A stretch of DNA of 64,000 bases from contig NZ_CAXPMC010000016.1 in the NCBI RefSeq assembly GCF_964218355.1, positions 124,001 to 188,000 of the forward strand. Direction: 5' to 3'. Positions 56,618 to 64,000 of the stretch are shown here, one piece after another. Source of the DNA: Ferrovibrio sp964218355. Lineage in GTDB: Bacteria > Pseudomonadota > Alphaproteobacteria > Ferrovibrionales > Ferrovibrionaceae. The position numbers were made by a program, and so were the translations under genes. The notes below the pieces were generated by a model that had not been told where the DNA came from, did no database searches, and saw nothing but the letters and a program-made list of their open reading frames with translations. Each line of letters starts with the position of its first letter. Positions within the stretch are counted from its first letter, which is position 1.

Positions 56618-58645
56618 ATGACCGCGAGACAACCGTCTGCCGCCCGGGTGGCGGCCCTGGTCGGCCCCTACACGGCCGGCAAGACCAGTCTGCTGGAAGC
56701 CCTGCTGTTTGCCGCCGACGCCCTGCCGCGCAAGGGCAGCGTTGCCGCCGGCACCAGCCTCGGCGATGCCGCGCCCGAGGCACGCAGCCGCCAGATGACC
56801 ATCGAGCCCAACATCGCCGGCTGCCGGTTTCTCGACGATCCATGGGTATTCCTCGACTGCCCGGGTTCGGTCGAACTGGCGCAGGAAGCCCTCGCTGCCC
56901 TGATGGTTGCCGATATCGCCATCGTCGTCGCCGAGCCGGATCCGGCGCGTGCCGTCGTGCTTGCCCCGCTGCTGAAATTTCTCGACGCGCGCCGCATCCC
57001 GCATCTGCTGTTCGTCAACAAGCTGGACCGGACCGATATCCGCATGCGCGACCTGCTGGCCGTGCTGCAGCAGGTCTCGGACCGGCCGCTGGTACTGCGC
57101 GAGGTGCCGATCCGCGACGGCGAAACGGTCACCGGCTATGTCGACCTGGTCAGCGAACGCGCCTATCGCTGGCGCGAGAATGCCGCCTCCGACCTGATCG
57201 GCATGCCGACCGAACTGCAGCCGCGTGAGAGCGAGGCCCGCCAGCAGCTGCTGGAAACCATTGCCGATTTCGACGATGCCCTGCTGGAACAGCTGCTGGA
57301 GGACAGCGTGCCTGGCCCGGCCGACATATACGCCCAGCTGCGCAAGGATCTGGCCGGCGACCTGATCGTGCCGGTCTTCTTCGGCTCGGCCGAACATGGC
57401 AACGGGGTGATGCGGCTGTGGAAGGCCCTGCGGCATGAAACACCGCAGCCGGCGGAAACCGCCACGCGGCTCGGGCTGGCCACGGGCGATACGCTGTCCG
57501 CCACCGTGTTCAAGACCCTGCACCAGCCGCATACCGGCAAGCTGAGCATCGCCCGCCTCTGGCAGGGCAGCATCGCCGAGAATACCCAGTTCGGCAGCCG
57601 GCGCCTGGCCGGGCTGTACCGCCTGCAGGGTGCCGCCGTCGAACGGGCCGGCCAGGCCACGGCCGGCGATGTGGTGGCCTTCGGCCGGCTCGACGACATC
57701 GCCACCGGCATGCAGCTTGATGTCGATGGCCACGGCATGCCGGTTGCCGACTGGCCGATGCCGGCCGCACCCGTGCATGCCGTGGCCCTGACGCCGACCG
57801 ATCGCAAGGACGAGGTGAAACTGACTGCCGCGCTGGCCCGTCTGCGCGACGAGGATCCGAGCCTGGTGATCGATCAGACCGACAACCAGCTGCTGCTGCG
57901 CGGCCAGGGCGAGATTCACCTCAAACTGGCCATCGACAAGCTGCAGCAGCGCTTCAATGTCGGCGTGCGCACCGGCCTGCCGTTCACCGCCTACCGCGAA
58001 ACCATCCGCCACGGCGCTCACCAGCATGCGCGGTTCAAGCGGCAGTCCGGCGGTCATGGCCAGTTCGCCGACATCAAGATCGACATCGCGCCGCTGCCGC
58101 GCGGTACCGGCTACAGCTTCGTCAACCGCATCGTCGGCGGCGCCATCCCCAAGAACTTCATTCCCGCCGTCGACGAGGGCGTGCAGGATTCGCTGCAACG
58201 CGGCCCGCTCGGGTTTCCTGTCATCGACGTGATGGTGACCCTGACCGACGGGCAGTTCCATTCGGTCGATTCATCGGATCAGGCCTTCCGCACTGCCGGC
58301 AGCATCGCCATGAGCGAAGGCCTGCCGGAATGCGCGCCGGTCCTGCTGGAGCCGATCCAGGCCGTCAGCTTCACCGTGCCGAACGAATATACTGCCAAGG
58401 TGCATGCCATCGTCTCGGCGCGACGCGGCCAGATTCTCGGCATGGCGGCGCGCGAGGGCTGGCCCGGCTGGGACCAGATCGACTGCTACATGCCCGAGGC
58501 GGAAATGCGCGATCTGGCTGTCGAGCTGCGTTCGGCGACCATGGGGGTCGGCGGCTTCACCAGCTGTTTCGATCACCTGCAGGAACTGGCCGGCAAGCTG
58601 GCCGACCGCGTGGTCGAGGACCGGCGCCGCGCGCTGGCGGCATAG
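56618..58645 (+). CDS. Elongation factor G-like GTPase (divergent paralogue)
   Basis: A 675-residue EF-G-type protein with all five domains. G motifs: G1 GPYTAGKT (16-23), G2-like RQMTIEPN, G3 DCPGS (80-84), G4 NKLD (134-137), then domains II-V (for example VDEGVQDSLQRGPLGFPVIDVMVTL and the domain V segment). In canonical EF-G the G3 box is DTPGH and the His activates water; here it is Ser84. The nucleotide-contacting residues otherwise remain. It is not the main fusA, which would sit with rpsL/rpsG. GGGAGG precedes the ATG. Role unknown; such paralogues occur widely in alphaproteobacteria. Confidence 0.9.
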   Translation: MTARQPSAARVAALVGPYTAGKTSLLEALLFAADALPRKGSVAAGTSLGDAAPEARSRQMTIEPNIAGCRFLDDPWVFLDCPGSVELAQEALAALMVADIAIVVAEPDPARAVVLAPLLKFLDARRIPHLLFVNKLDRTDIRMRDLLAVLQQVSDRPLVLREVPIRDGETVTGYVDLVSERAYRWRENAASDLIGMPTELQPRESEARQQLLETIADFDDALLEQLLEDSVPGPADIYAQLRKDLAGDLIVPVFFGSAEHGNGVMRLWKALRHETPQPAETATRLGLATGDTLSATVFKTLHQPHTGKLSIARLWQGSIAENTQFGSRRLAGLYRLQGAAVERAGQATAGDVVAFGRLDDIATGMQLDVDGHGMPVADWPMPAAPVHAVALTPTDRKDEVKLTAALARLRDEDPSLVIDQTDNQLLLRGQGEIHLKLAIDKLQQRFNVGVRTGLPFTAYRETIRHGAHQHARFKRQSGGHGQFADIKIDIAPLPRGTGYSFVNRIVGGAIPKNFIPAVDEGVQDSLQRGPLGFPVIDVMVTLTDGQFHSVDSSDQAFRTAGSIAMSEGLPECAPVLLEPIQAVSFTVPNEYTAKVHAIVSARRGQILGMAAREGWPGWDQIDCYMPEAEMRDLAVELRSATMGVGGFTSCFDHLQELAGKLADRVVEDRRRALAA

Positions 58646-58649
58646 CCGG

Positions 58650-59189
58650 TCACGGCACGACCAGGGTCGGGCCGGGGATGAAATCCTTGGCATGGGTGTA
58701 GGTGGGCGCATCGCCGAAGGCGGTGTCCGTCTCGAAGACCTGTATGGCGACGAACATGTCCGGCACGAGACCGTCCGCCGCCAGCGGACAGATCAGCCGG
58801 CGGGTCAGTCCCCGCCGGCCGCTGAGCGCACGATAGCCGGTTTCCGAATAGACCGGCCGTCGCGACGCCAGCGACTGCTGGTACAGTCCGTTGATATAGG
58901 CGGCATAGCTGCGGTTGGGATTCAGCTCGTCGATCCGGTGTCCGGTCAGGTCAAGCCCCGCCTGTTCCGCCAGCATGGTGCCGACCAGCCGGAACCGGAA
59001 AGCCTTGTCGCCGCCGGCATCGATCACATCGACCAGCGCCATATACGGCAGCAGGTCAGGACCGAGCGCGACCGGATCGATATCCGCGCGGGCAGGCAGC
59101 CGGCCTGCGGCCGGTTGGCGTATGCGCCAGTAATCCAGCAGCCGCAGGACGCGGCGGTCGACGGTCCAGGGCTGTGGCGCCGAGTCCAT
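58650..59189 (-). CDS. PAS_5 family protein
   Basis: A 179-residue protein of the alphaproteobacterial PAS_5 (PF07310-like) family: YWRIRQPAAGRLPARADIDPVALGPDLLPYMALVDVI, FRFRLVGTMLAEQAGLDLTGHRIDEL and YSETGYRAL follow the family. The family binds small ligands or senses through the PAS fold and has no catalytic output. It starts 5 bp after the GST stop. Convergent with the EF-G-like gene. Confidence 0.85.
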   Translation of the reverse strand: MDSAPQPWTVDRRVLRLLDYWRIRQPAAGRLPARADIDPVALGPDLLPYMALVDVIDAGGDKAFRFRLVGTMLAEQAGLDLTGHRIDELNPNRSYAAYINGLYQQSLASRRPVYSETGYRALSGRRGLTRRLICPLAADGLVPDMFVAIQVFETDTAFGDAPTYTHAKDFIPGPTLVVP

Positions 59190-59194
59190 CGCGG

Positions 59195-59800
59195 TCAGGC
59201 CGGGATGGTGGCCTTCAGCGACGGCCGGGCGAAGAACCGGTCGGCCCAGGCCGCAGTCTGCGGGTGGCTGCCGCGCCAGTTCAGATGGTCGTAGCGGAAA
59301 TCGAGATAGCCCAGCGCGCAGGCGATGGTCACGGTGCCGATATCAACGCGGTCACCGAAGCCCGGCGCCAGTTTCTCGATCTCGGCCAGGGCACCGTGCA
59401 TCTTGCCCGACTGGCCATCCGCCCATTGCGGCCAGCGCCTGTCTTCGGGACGCAGGAAGCTCTCGTACCGCACCAGCAGGGCTGCATCAAGCAGGCCATC
59501 GCCCAGTGCCTGCTGGCGCAGCACGCTCCAGCGCGCCGCATCGGCAGGAAAGAACTTCGCCCCCTGATGCAGACTGTCGAGATATTCGCAGATCACCCGG
59601 CTGTCGAAGAGAATCTCGCCGCCATCAGTGACCAGGGCCGGCACCTTGGCCAGCGGGTTGGCGGCCGCGACGGCGGCATTGGGCTCGATCGGGGTGGTCG
59701 CGGCCGGAATGCGCTCGATGCGGCTGTCGAGGTTGGTTTCCAGGGCCATAACCGTGACCTTGCGGACATAGGGCGAGGTCGGGGAAAAATAGAGCTTCAT
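59195..59800 (-). CDS. Glutathione S-transferase family protein
   Basis: A 201-residue soluble GST. The N-terminal thioredoxin-like domain begins MKLYFSPTSPYVRKVTV, with Ser at the catalytic position, and NPLAKVPALVTDGGEILFDSRVICEYLD is the glutathione-binding segment with its cis-Pro. The C-terminal helical domain follows. Substrate unknown. Directly upstream of the PAS_5 gene, same strand. Confidence 0.92.
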   Translation of the reverse strand: MKLYFSPTSPYVRKVTVMALETNLDSRIERIPAATTPIEPNAAVAAANPLAKVPALVTDGGEILFDSRVICEYLDSLHQGAKFFPADAARWSVLRQQALGDGLLDAALLVRYESFLRPEDRRWPQWADGQSGKMHGALAEIEKLAPGFGDRVDIGTVTIACALGYLDFRYDHLNWRGSHPQTAAWADRFFARPSLKATIPA

Positions 59801-59883
59801 GGGGTTTCCTCAGGACTGATTGCCGGCAGAGCCTAGCCGCTCGCCGCCGGGGCCGCCAGCCGGGGTCCGGAACCGGAGGATCG

Positions 59884-59926
59884 AAAAAAACGCCGGCAGC
59901 AACGGTGGGAACCGTTGCGGCCGGCG
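59884..59926 (-). terminator. Strong rho-independent terminator
   Basis: On the minus strand: a 7-bp outer stem (59891-59897 with 59920-59926), one mismatch, an 8-bp inner stem (59899-59906 with 59911-59918), loop GGGA, and a tract of seven T (59884-59890). It ends transcription leftwards about 217 bp beyond the transglutaminase stop, an unusually long distance for an operon terminator. Confidence 0.92.
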
Positions 59927-60000
59927 CAAGTGTCCGTCTCGCCACCCGGCGGAAAAGAGCCGGGTCTCGCAGCCCGATGCGCCTCGGCACCGGAATGCTG
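59884..60000 (-). ncRNA. Candidate small RNA, about 115 nt
   Basis: A stretch between a sigma-54-like promoter (60011-60026) and the terminator at 59884-59926. It contains a second hairpin (59944-59950 with 59959-59965, 7-bp stem) whose loop is pyrimidine-rich (UCUUUUCC in the RNA), the kind of exposed loop that pairs with ribosome binding sites. No convincing coding frame. The alternative is that this is only the 3' untranslated region of the transglutaminase operon. The start at about 60000 is an inference from the promoter. Confidence 0.35.
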
Positions 60001-60010
60001 CTTTCTGTAA

Positions 60011-60026
60011 AGCAGGTTTCATGCCA
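60011..60026 (-). promoter_or_regulatory. Sigma-54-like promoter element
   Basis: Minus strand TGGCATGAAACCTGCT: the GG and GC are separated by ten bases, the hallmark of sigma-54 promoters, and ten of twelve consensus positions match. Such matches also occur by chance in DNA of this size, so its position just ahead of the terminator-bounded segment is the main support. Confidence 0.35.
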
Positions 60027-60142
60027 AGCCCGATCCTTGGCGCATTGGTCATTTCCGGCCGATTTTCGCCATCCGCTTGCGCAAGAAGCGGGCGACCTGC
60101 CTGCGGGCTGCCCATCCCCCGGGCAGACAGCCACAGGCCGGA

Positions 60143-61048
60143 CTAGGGCAGCGGCACCAGCTCGACGGCCACCCCGATCCGGTGCGGGCCGCCGCCCAGC
60201 ACCACGCCGCGCACCGGGCTGATATCGCCGTAATCGCGGCCATACGCGGCGGTGACATGCTCGTCGGAGCAGATCAGGTTGTTGGTGGGATCGAGATCGA
60301 CCCAGCCGGTCGCAGCGCCGCACCAGACCGACAGCCAGGCATGGCTGGCATCGGCCCCGCGCAAACCTTCCGCCGGCTTCTTGTCCGCCGGCGCCGCCTC
60401 GGTGGCCGGCCGCAGGGTACGGATATAGCCGGAGACATAGCGGGCCGCGAGACCGAGGCCGCGCAGCATGGCGATCTCGACATGGGCGAAATCCTGACAG
60501 ACACCGGCCCGCGCCTCCATCACCGAGGCCACCGGCGTCGAGACATCGGTGGCCGTCGGGTCGTAACGGAAATCCTGGAAAATGCGCATGGTCAGGTCGC
60601 GGGCCGCATCCAGAACCGGCCGGCCCGGCGTGAAGCTCTCGCGGGCATAGGCAATCATCTCCGGCGTGCCGGCGGTCAGCGGCGATATCTGGGCGAATTC
60701 GCTCTCGGCCATGAACTCCGGAAACCCGTCCCCGGCCAGGGCATCCCGCAGCGTTTCCCAGGCCGGCGTCGTCGCCGCATCGGGCGCCTGATAGGCATCG
60801 ACCTCGACCTCGGCACGCAGCTCGACATCGAAGCGGGTATGCGGTGCCTCGATGGTCAGGTGTGCGACCCGGTTGCCGAAATGGTCGATCTGCGCCGCCA
60901 GCCGGCCGGCCTGCGGATTGGTCGTCACCAGACAGGCCTTGACCCGCTGGCGCGGCAGTTCCGGCAGCGCCAGATGCAGCATGTGATGCGAAATATCGAC
61001 CGCCCAGGAGTAGGTATAGGAGGTGGTATGCCGCAGCCGGTAGCGCAT
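60143..61048 (-). CDS. Transglutaminase-like cysteine peptidase family protein
   Basis: A 301-residue protein. The N-terminal beta domain (about 1-90, RHTTSYTYSWAVDISHHMLHLALPELPRQRV) is the bacterial transglutaminase N-terminal type. The catalytic triad is complete: Cys184 (ARAGVCQDFAH), His236 (ASHAWLSVW) and Asp251 (GWVDLDPTNN). Members are predicted peptidases or amide hydrolases. It starts 2 bp after the stop of the ATP-grasp gene and is therefore in the same operon. Substrate unknown. Confidence 0.93.
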   Translation of the reverse strand: MRYRLRHTTSYTYSWAVDISHHMLHLALPELPRQRVKACLVTTNPQAGRLAAQIDHFGNRVAHLTIEAPHTRFDVELRAEVEVDAYQAPDAATTPAWETLRDALAGDGFPEFMAESEFAQISPLTAGTPEMIAYARESFTPGRPVLDAARDLTMRIFQDFRYDPTATDVSTPVASVMEARAGVCQDFAHVEIAMLRGLGLAARYVSGYIRTLRPATEAAPADKKPAEGLRGADASHAWLSVWCGAATGWVDLDPTNNLICSDEHVTAAYGRDYGDISPVRGVVLGGGPHRIGVAVELVPLP

Positions 61049-61050
61049 GG

Positions 61051-63642
61051 TCAGAGTCCGAAGCCGAAGGCGCGCGCCATCTGCACATGGCTGAAATAGC
61101 TGCGCGTCAGTTGATCCGACACATCCATCATCGCCTGGCAGGCCGCATCCAGGCTGCCGCGCAGGCGGGTAGCCAGCTGGGCGAATTCCTCGGGTGCAAT
61201 CTCGTCGCGGTCGAACTTCGCCACCAGATCGGCAAAAGGCTGGGCCAGGGCAATGCAGTCGGCGCCACGCGGCGGCGCCTCAGGATTGGGCAGGGCGTCG
61301 AGATGCTGGGCCATCGTCCTGAGCTGGAACGCCAGCGCATGCGGGTTGCTGACATCCAGCAGCAGAAGGTCGAATACCGCCGCCGCCTGCAGGGTCGAAC
61401 GGTAGCGCCGCCGGTAGGTCAGGCTGGAATCGTTGATCTCAAGCGCAATCCGGAAGGCGCTGTCCGGGTTGCCGCCGAGCGCCGTGGTCGCCGCGGAAAC
61501 CGTGCGGCCGATGAAGATGCCGCGCTCGAGCCGGCGGCCGGCATCAAGGAAGCGCCAGCCCGATCCCCGCGTCATATGCTCCGATAGCATGCCCGCAATC
61601 GCCGCCGTGGCGCGGATCATCTGGTCGCAGAATTCCAGCATGGCATCGGCATCGCCGGCAGCGACCGGCCGGCTGATATGCAATTCCCCCATCAGGTGGT
61701 TGAACATGCGCCACATATCCGCCGACAGACGGTGACGCGAAACCGCCGCCAGTCTTTCGATGCTGTCCAGCGTCTGTCCCATCAGCTGGTTCGGCGCGCA
61801 GCTGCGCGTGATCGCATTGGCAAAGGACAACGTGTCCGGCGGCGCCGCCGCATCCTTCTGGTCGATGATGCCGCAGCGGGCCAGCGCCCGGGCCAGAACG
61901 GCCATTTCCACCAGATCGCGTGCGGTGGAAAACTCGCCGACCAGCCGCGACAGCACCGCGCGCAGCAGCCGGGCGCCATCGTCCAGCCGCTCAACACTGC
62001 GGCCGAGCCAGAACAGGTCTTCGGCAACGCGGCTCTGCAGCGTGCCCGACGAGCGCCGCAATGCCAGCCGCTGGCGCTGGCTGCTGCCACGGATCACGGT
62101 CGGCGCCTGCTCCTGCGCCACCACCCAGACATCCTTGTTGACGCCGCCGCGCTGCAGGGTGGCGCCGAAGGGATCGTTTTTCTCCGGGACGCGCGCCATG
62201 CCGCCGGGCAGCACGACATACCCATCGCCATCCGCCACCACCTGCACCCGCAAGAGAATCGATTGCGGTTCCAGGCCCTGTTCACCCAGCCCGGGCGCCA
62301 CCGAGGGAACAATGCGTTCCTGCGCCACAAAATCCGCCGGCCGCGCCCGGATGCGCGCCAGCAGCGCTGCACGCTGGTCGTCCTGCAGGTCGCCCACCAC
62401 AACAGGCTGGTTGCGCAGGTCGTGGGCATTGCGCACGACCAGATTGTCGAAACGCTGCTCGATTTCGGCCAGAGCATAAGCCTGGCCGCTCCACCAGGTG
62501 GCGATGGATGGCAGCAGCAGCCGCGCCCCCAGGAGATGCTCGGCCAGGTTCGGCAGGAAGGCCTGCAGTCCCGGCGCGCCGACCAGACCGCTGCCGATCG
62601 CATTGCAGATCGCGACATGCCCCTCACGGGCCGCCTGCATCAGGCCGGCAACCCCGAGGGCGGAATCCGCACGCAGTTCCAGCGGATCGCACCATTCGCC
62701 ATCCATGCGGCGCAGCACCACGTCGACCTGTTCGAGACCGGCCAGCGTCTTGATGAAGACCTTGCCGTCGCGCATGGCAAGATCGGCGCCCTCGACCAGC
62801 GTCGCGCCCAGTTCGCGCGCCAGATAGATATGCTCGAAATAGGCCTCGTTATATGGCCCCGGCGTCAGCAGGACGACCTTCGGATTGTCCGGCCCCGATG
62901 GCGCACGCGCCGCAAGATCGGCCTGCCAGTATTCGAAATGGGTGTTCAGCGGCCGCACCCGGCATTGCCGCAGCGCCTGGCCCATCACGCGCGACATCAC
63001 GCGCCGGTTCTGCAGGGCATAACCGGCCCCGGCCGGGGCCTGGGTGCGGTCGGCTATCACCCGCCAGATGCCGTCCGGGCCGCGCACCAGCTCGGCGGCA
63101 TAATGCTGCAGCATACGCCCCGGCATCTCGCCGTCCGTGCGGCAGGCCGGGCGGAGAAACTCCTGATGCCCGAAGACCAGCGCCGGCGGAATCCGCCGCT
63201 CGGCCAGCAACCGCATCGGCCCGTACAAGTCCCGCAGGACCAGATCGAGCAGGGTCGCACGCTGGATCAGCCCGGCCTCGATATGGCTCCACTCCTCGGC
63301 GGACAGCAGCACCGGAACCGGATCGAGGCGCCAGGGCCGCTGTTCCGGCAGGGGCGGCACGATCTCGCTGGCCGCACCGGTATCGCCCGGCAACTCATAG
63401 AGATTGTAGGTGACGCCCTCATCCTCGAGATACTGGCGGGCCCGCTGGGCGCGTTCGGCGAGGCCGCTGGAGCCCAGTGTCGACAGACTCGCCAGCAGGC
63501 CCTGCCAGTGAGCGCGGATCACACCCTGGCCGGTGACCATTTCATCATAGGCTTCCTCGACCGGCACCATCGGCGCGGAGGCCGGTTGCGCGGCCGGTGC
63601 CGGGGCAGTCATGGCCTGCAGGGGCGAGTTCATGGGCGGCAT
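61051..63642 (-). CDS. Circularly permuted ATP-grasp / alpha-E fusion protein
   Basis: An 863-residue protein joining two parts often encoded separately. The N-terminal ~500 residues are a circularly permuted type 2 ATP-grasp domain, with RPACRTDGEMPGRMLQHYAAELVRGPDG, VLLTPGPYNEAYFEHIYLARELG and ICNAIGSGLVGAPGLQAFLP. The C-terminal ~320 residues are the all-helical alpha-E domain (LGRSVERLDDGARLLRAVLSRL through HVQMARAFGFGL). ATP-grasp enzymes form amide bonds using ATP; family analyses predict a peptide-ligating or tagging role for this operon. The alpha-E part is thought to act with it. Followed by transglutaminase and preceded by the DUF2126 protein. Confidence 0.92.
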   Translation of the reverse strand: MPPMNSPLQAMTAPAPAAQPASAPMVPVEEAYDEMVTGQGVIRAHWQGLLASLSTLGSSGLAERAQRARQYLEDEGVTYNLYELPGDTGAASEIVPPLPEQRPWRLDPVPVLLSAEEWSHIEAGLIQRATLLDLVLRDLYGPMRLLAERRIPPALVFGHQEFLRPACRTDGEMPGRMLQHYAAELVRGPDGIWRVIADRTQAPAGAGYALQNRRVMSRVMGQALRQCRVRPLNTHFEYWQADLAARAPSGPDNPKVVLLTPGPYNEAYFEHIYLARELGATLVEGADLAMRDGKVFIKTLAGLEQVDVVLRRMDGEWCDPLELRADSALGVAGLMQAAREGHVAICNAIGSGLVGAPGLQAFLPNLAEHLLGARLLLPSIATWWSGQAYALAEIEQRFDNLVVRNAHDLRNQPVVVGDLQDDQRAALLARIRARPADFVAQERIVPSVAPGLGEQGLEPQSILLRVQVVADGDGYVVLPGGMARVPEKNDPFGATLQRGGVNKDVWVVAQEQAPTVIRGSSQRQRLALRRSSGTLQSRVAEDLFWLGRSVERLDDGARLLRAVLSRLVGEFSTARDLVEMAVLARALARCGIIDQKDAAAPPDTLSFANAITRSCAPNQLMGQTLDSIERLAAVSRHRLSADMWRMFNHLMGELHISRPVAAGDADAMLEFCDQMIRATAAIAGMLSEHMTRGSGWRFLDAGRRLERGIFIGRTVSAATTALGGNPDSAFRIALEINDSSLTYRRRYRSTLQAAAVFDLLLLDVSNPHALAFQLRTMAQHLDALPNPEAPPRGADCIALAQPFADLVAKFDRDEIAPEEFAQLATRLRGSLDAACQAMMDVSDQLTRSYFSHVQMARAFGFGL

Positions 63643-63660
63643 CCGAATCGGGATGCGAGT

Positions 63661-64000
63661 TTAACCGGTTCGCAGATCGAGAGTAAGCGGCTGTTCGCGC
63701 CGGGTCGGCGCCACCGGCACCGGCATTGGCCCGGGTGTGTGGCCCATGGCGAAGAACCGGGCCCGGCGGCGCGCCTCGGCCTCGTTCCCGTTGACCGGGA
63801 AAGTGTCGTAGTTGCGGCCACCCGGATGCGCCACATGGTAGCTGCAGCCCCCTAGCGACCGGCCGTTCCAGCCGTCAAACAGGTCGATGGTCAGCGGCGT
63901 ATGGACGCCAATGGTGGGATGCAGCGCACTGGGCGGTGACCAGGCCTTGTAGCGGATGCCGGCCACATACTCCCCCGGCACGCCGGTTGCCCGCAGCGGC
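63661..64000 (-). CDS. DUF2126-type transglutaminase/amidoligase protein, C-terminal part
   Basis: Only the last ~112 codons are in the window; the frame runs open past base 64000. The visible residues YVAGIRYKAWSPPSALHPTIG, NGRSLGGCSYHVAHPGGRNYDTFPVNG and EAEARRRARFF are the C-terminal signature of the roughly 1100-residue DUF2126 proteins, which carry a transglutaminase-like N-terminal half. It ends 18 bp before the ATP-grasp gene start, so the three form an operon. Confidence 0.85.
   Translation of the reverse strand, partial: PLRATGVPGEYVAGIRYKAWSPPSALHPTIGVHTPLTIDLFDGWNGRSLGGCSYHVAHPGGRNYDTFPVNGNEAEARRRARFFAMGHTPGPMPVPVAPTRREQPLTLDLRTG

Overview
The window is 64 kb of uniformly GC-rich DNA (about two thirds G+C by eye) from an alphaproteobacterial chromosome, most likely a member of the Rhodospirillales in the broad sense. 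The evidence is conserved gene order: rpmH-rnpA-yidD-yidC-yihA-argB, bolA/dnaJ-cobS-cobT, aroK-aroB-CorC and xerD behind a small membrane protein, together with a malyl-CoA lyase of the MclA type and the ATP-grasp/alpha-E/transglutaminase operon. The genus is an inference. I saw no tRNA, rRNA, CRISPR array, transposase or complete prophage.

Layout. 1-2.2 kb: the 3' part of a haloalkane dehalogenase, a VOC protein and a LysR regulator. 2.2-7.1 kb: the ribosome/membrane-insertion operon on the minus strand (rpmH to argB), with near-consensus promoters for rpmH and rpmB back to back. 7.1-13.1 kb: an exported phytase-like esterase and, divergent from it, a 1654-residue hybrid histidine kinase with seven tandem PAS units. 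13.1-17.6 kb: cobalt chelatase subunits CobT and CobS, a J-domain protein, BolA and a ribbon-helix-helix regulator. 17.5-24.7 kb: an AEC carrier, the aroK-aroB-CorC operon, a small membrane protein, an Ala-rich exported protein and XerD. 24.7-31.4 kb: malyl-CoA lyase and a four-gene surface-polysaccharide locus. 31.4-37.7 kb: a His-rich CobW GTPase, a kinase-fold protein, asparaginase, an rRNA/tRNA methyltransferase, a PilZ protein and two small DUF proteins. 37.7-42.1 kb: a response regulator, a CHASE hybrid kinase and a YbaN-like membrane protein. 42.2-44.6 kb: a low-GC block holding one OLD-family nuclease, then short tandem repeats. 44.6-53.8 kb: rpsA, cmk, a periplasmic binding protein, an EamA exporter and a BMP-type nucleoside ABC operon. 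54.1-59.8 kb: an SLC13 permease, TrxC, a divergent EF-G paralogue, a PAS_5 protein and a GST. 59.8-64 kb: a terminator-bounded candidate small RNA and the ATP-grasp/transglutaminase operon, cut by the window end.

Most of the window is housekeeping. The parts that look unusual are: the solitary OLD nuclease in foreign-looking DNA with three adjacent families of 10-15 bp tandem repeats beside rpsA; a possible sigma-54-driven small RNA of about 115 nt at 59.9-60.0 kb; long G tracts in the polysaccharide locus, one of them inside a putative promoter spacer; and the seven-PAS kinase. None of these is proven by the sequence alone.
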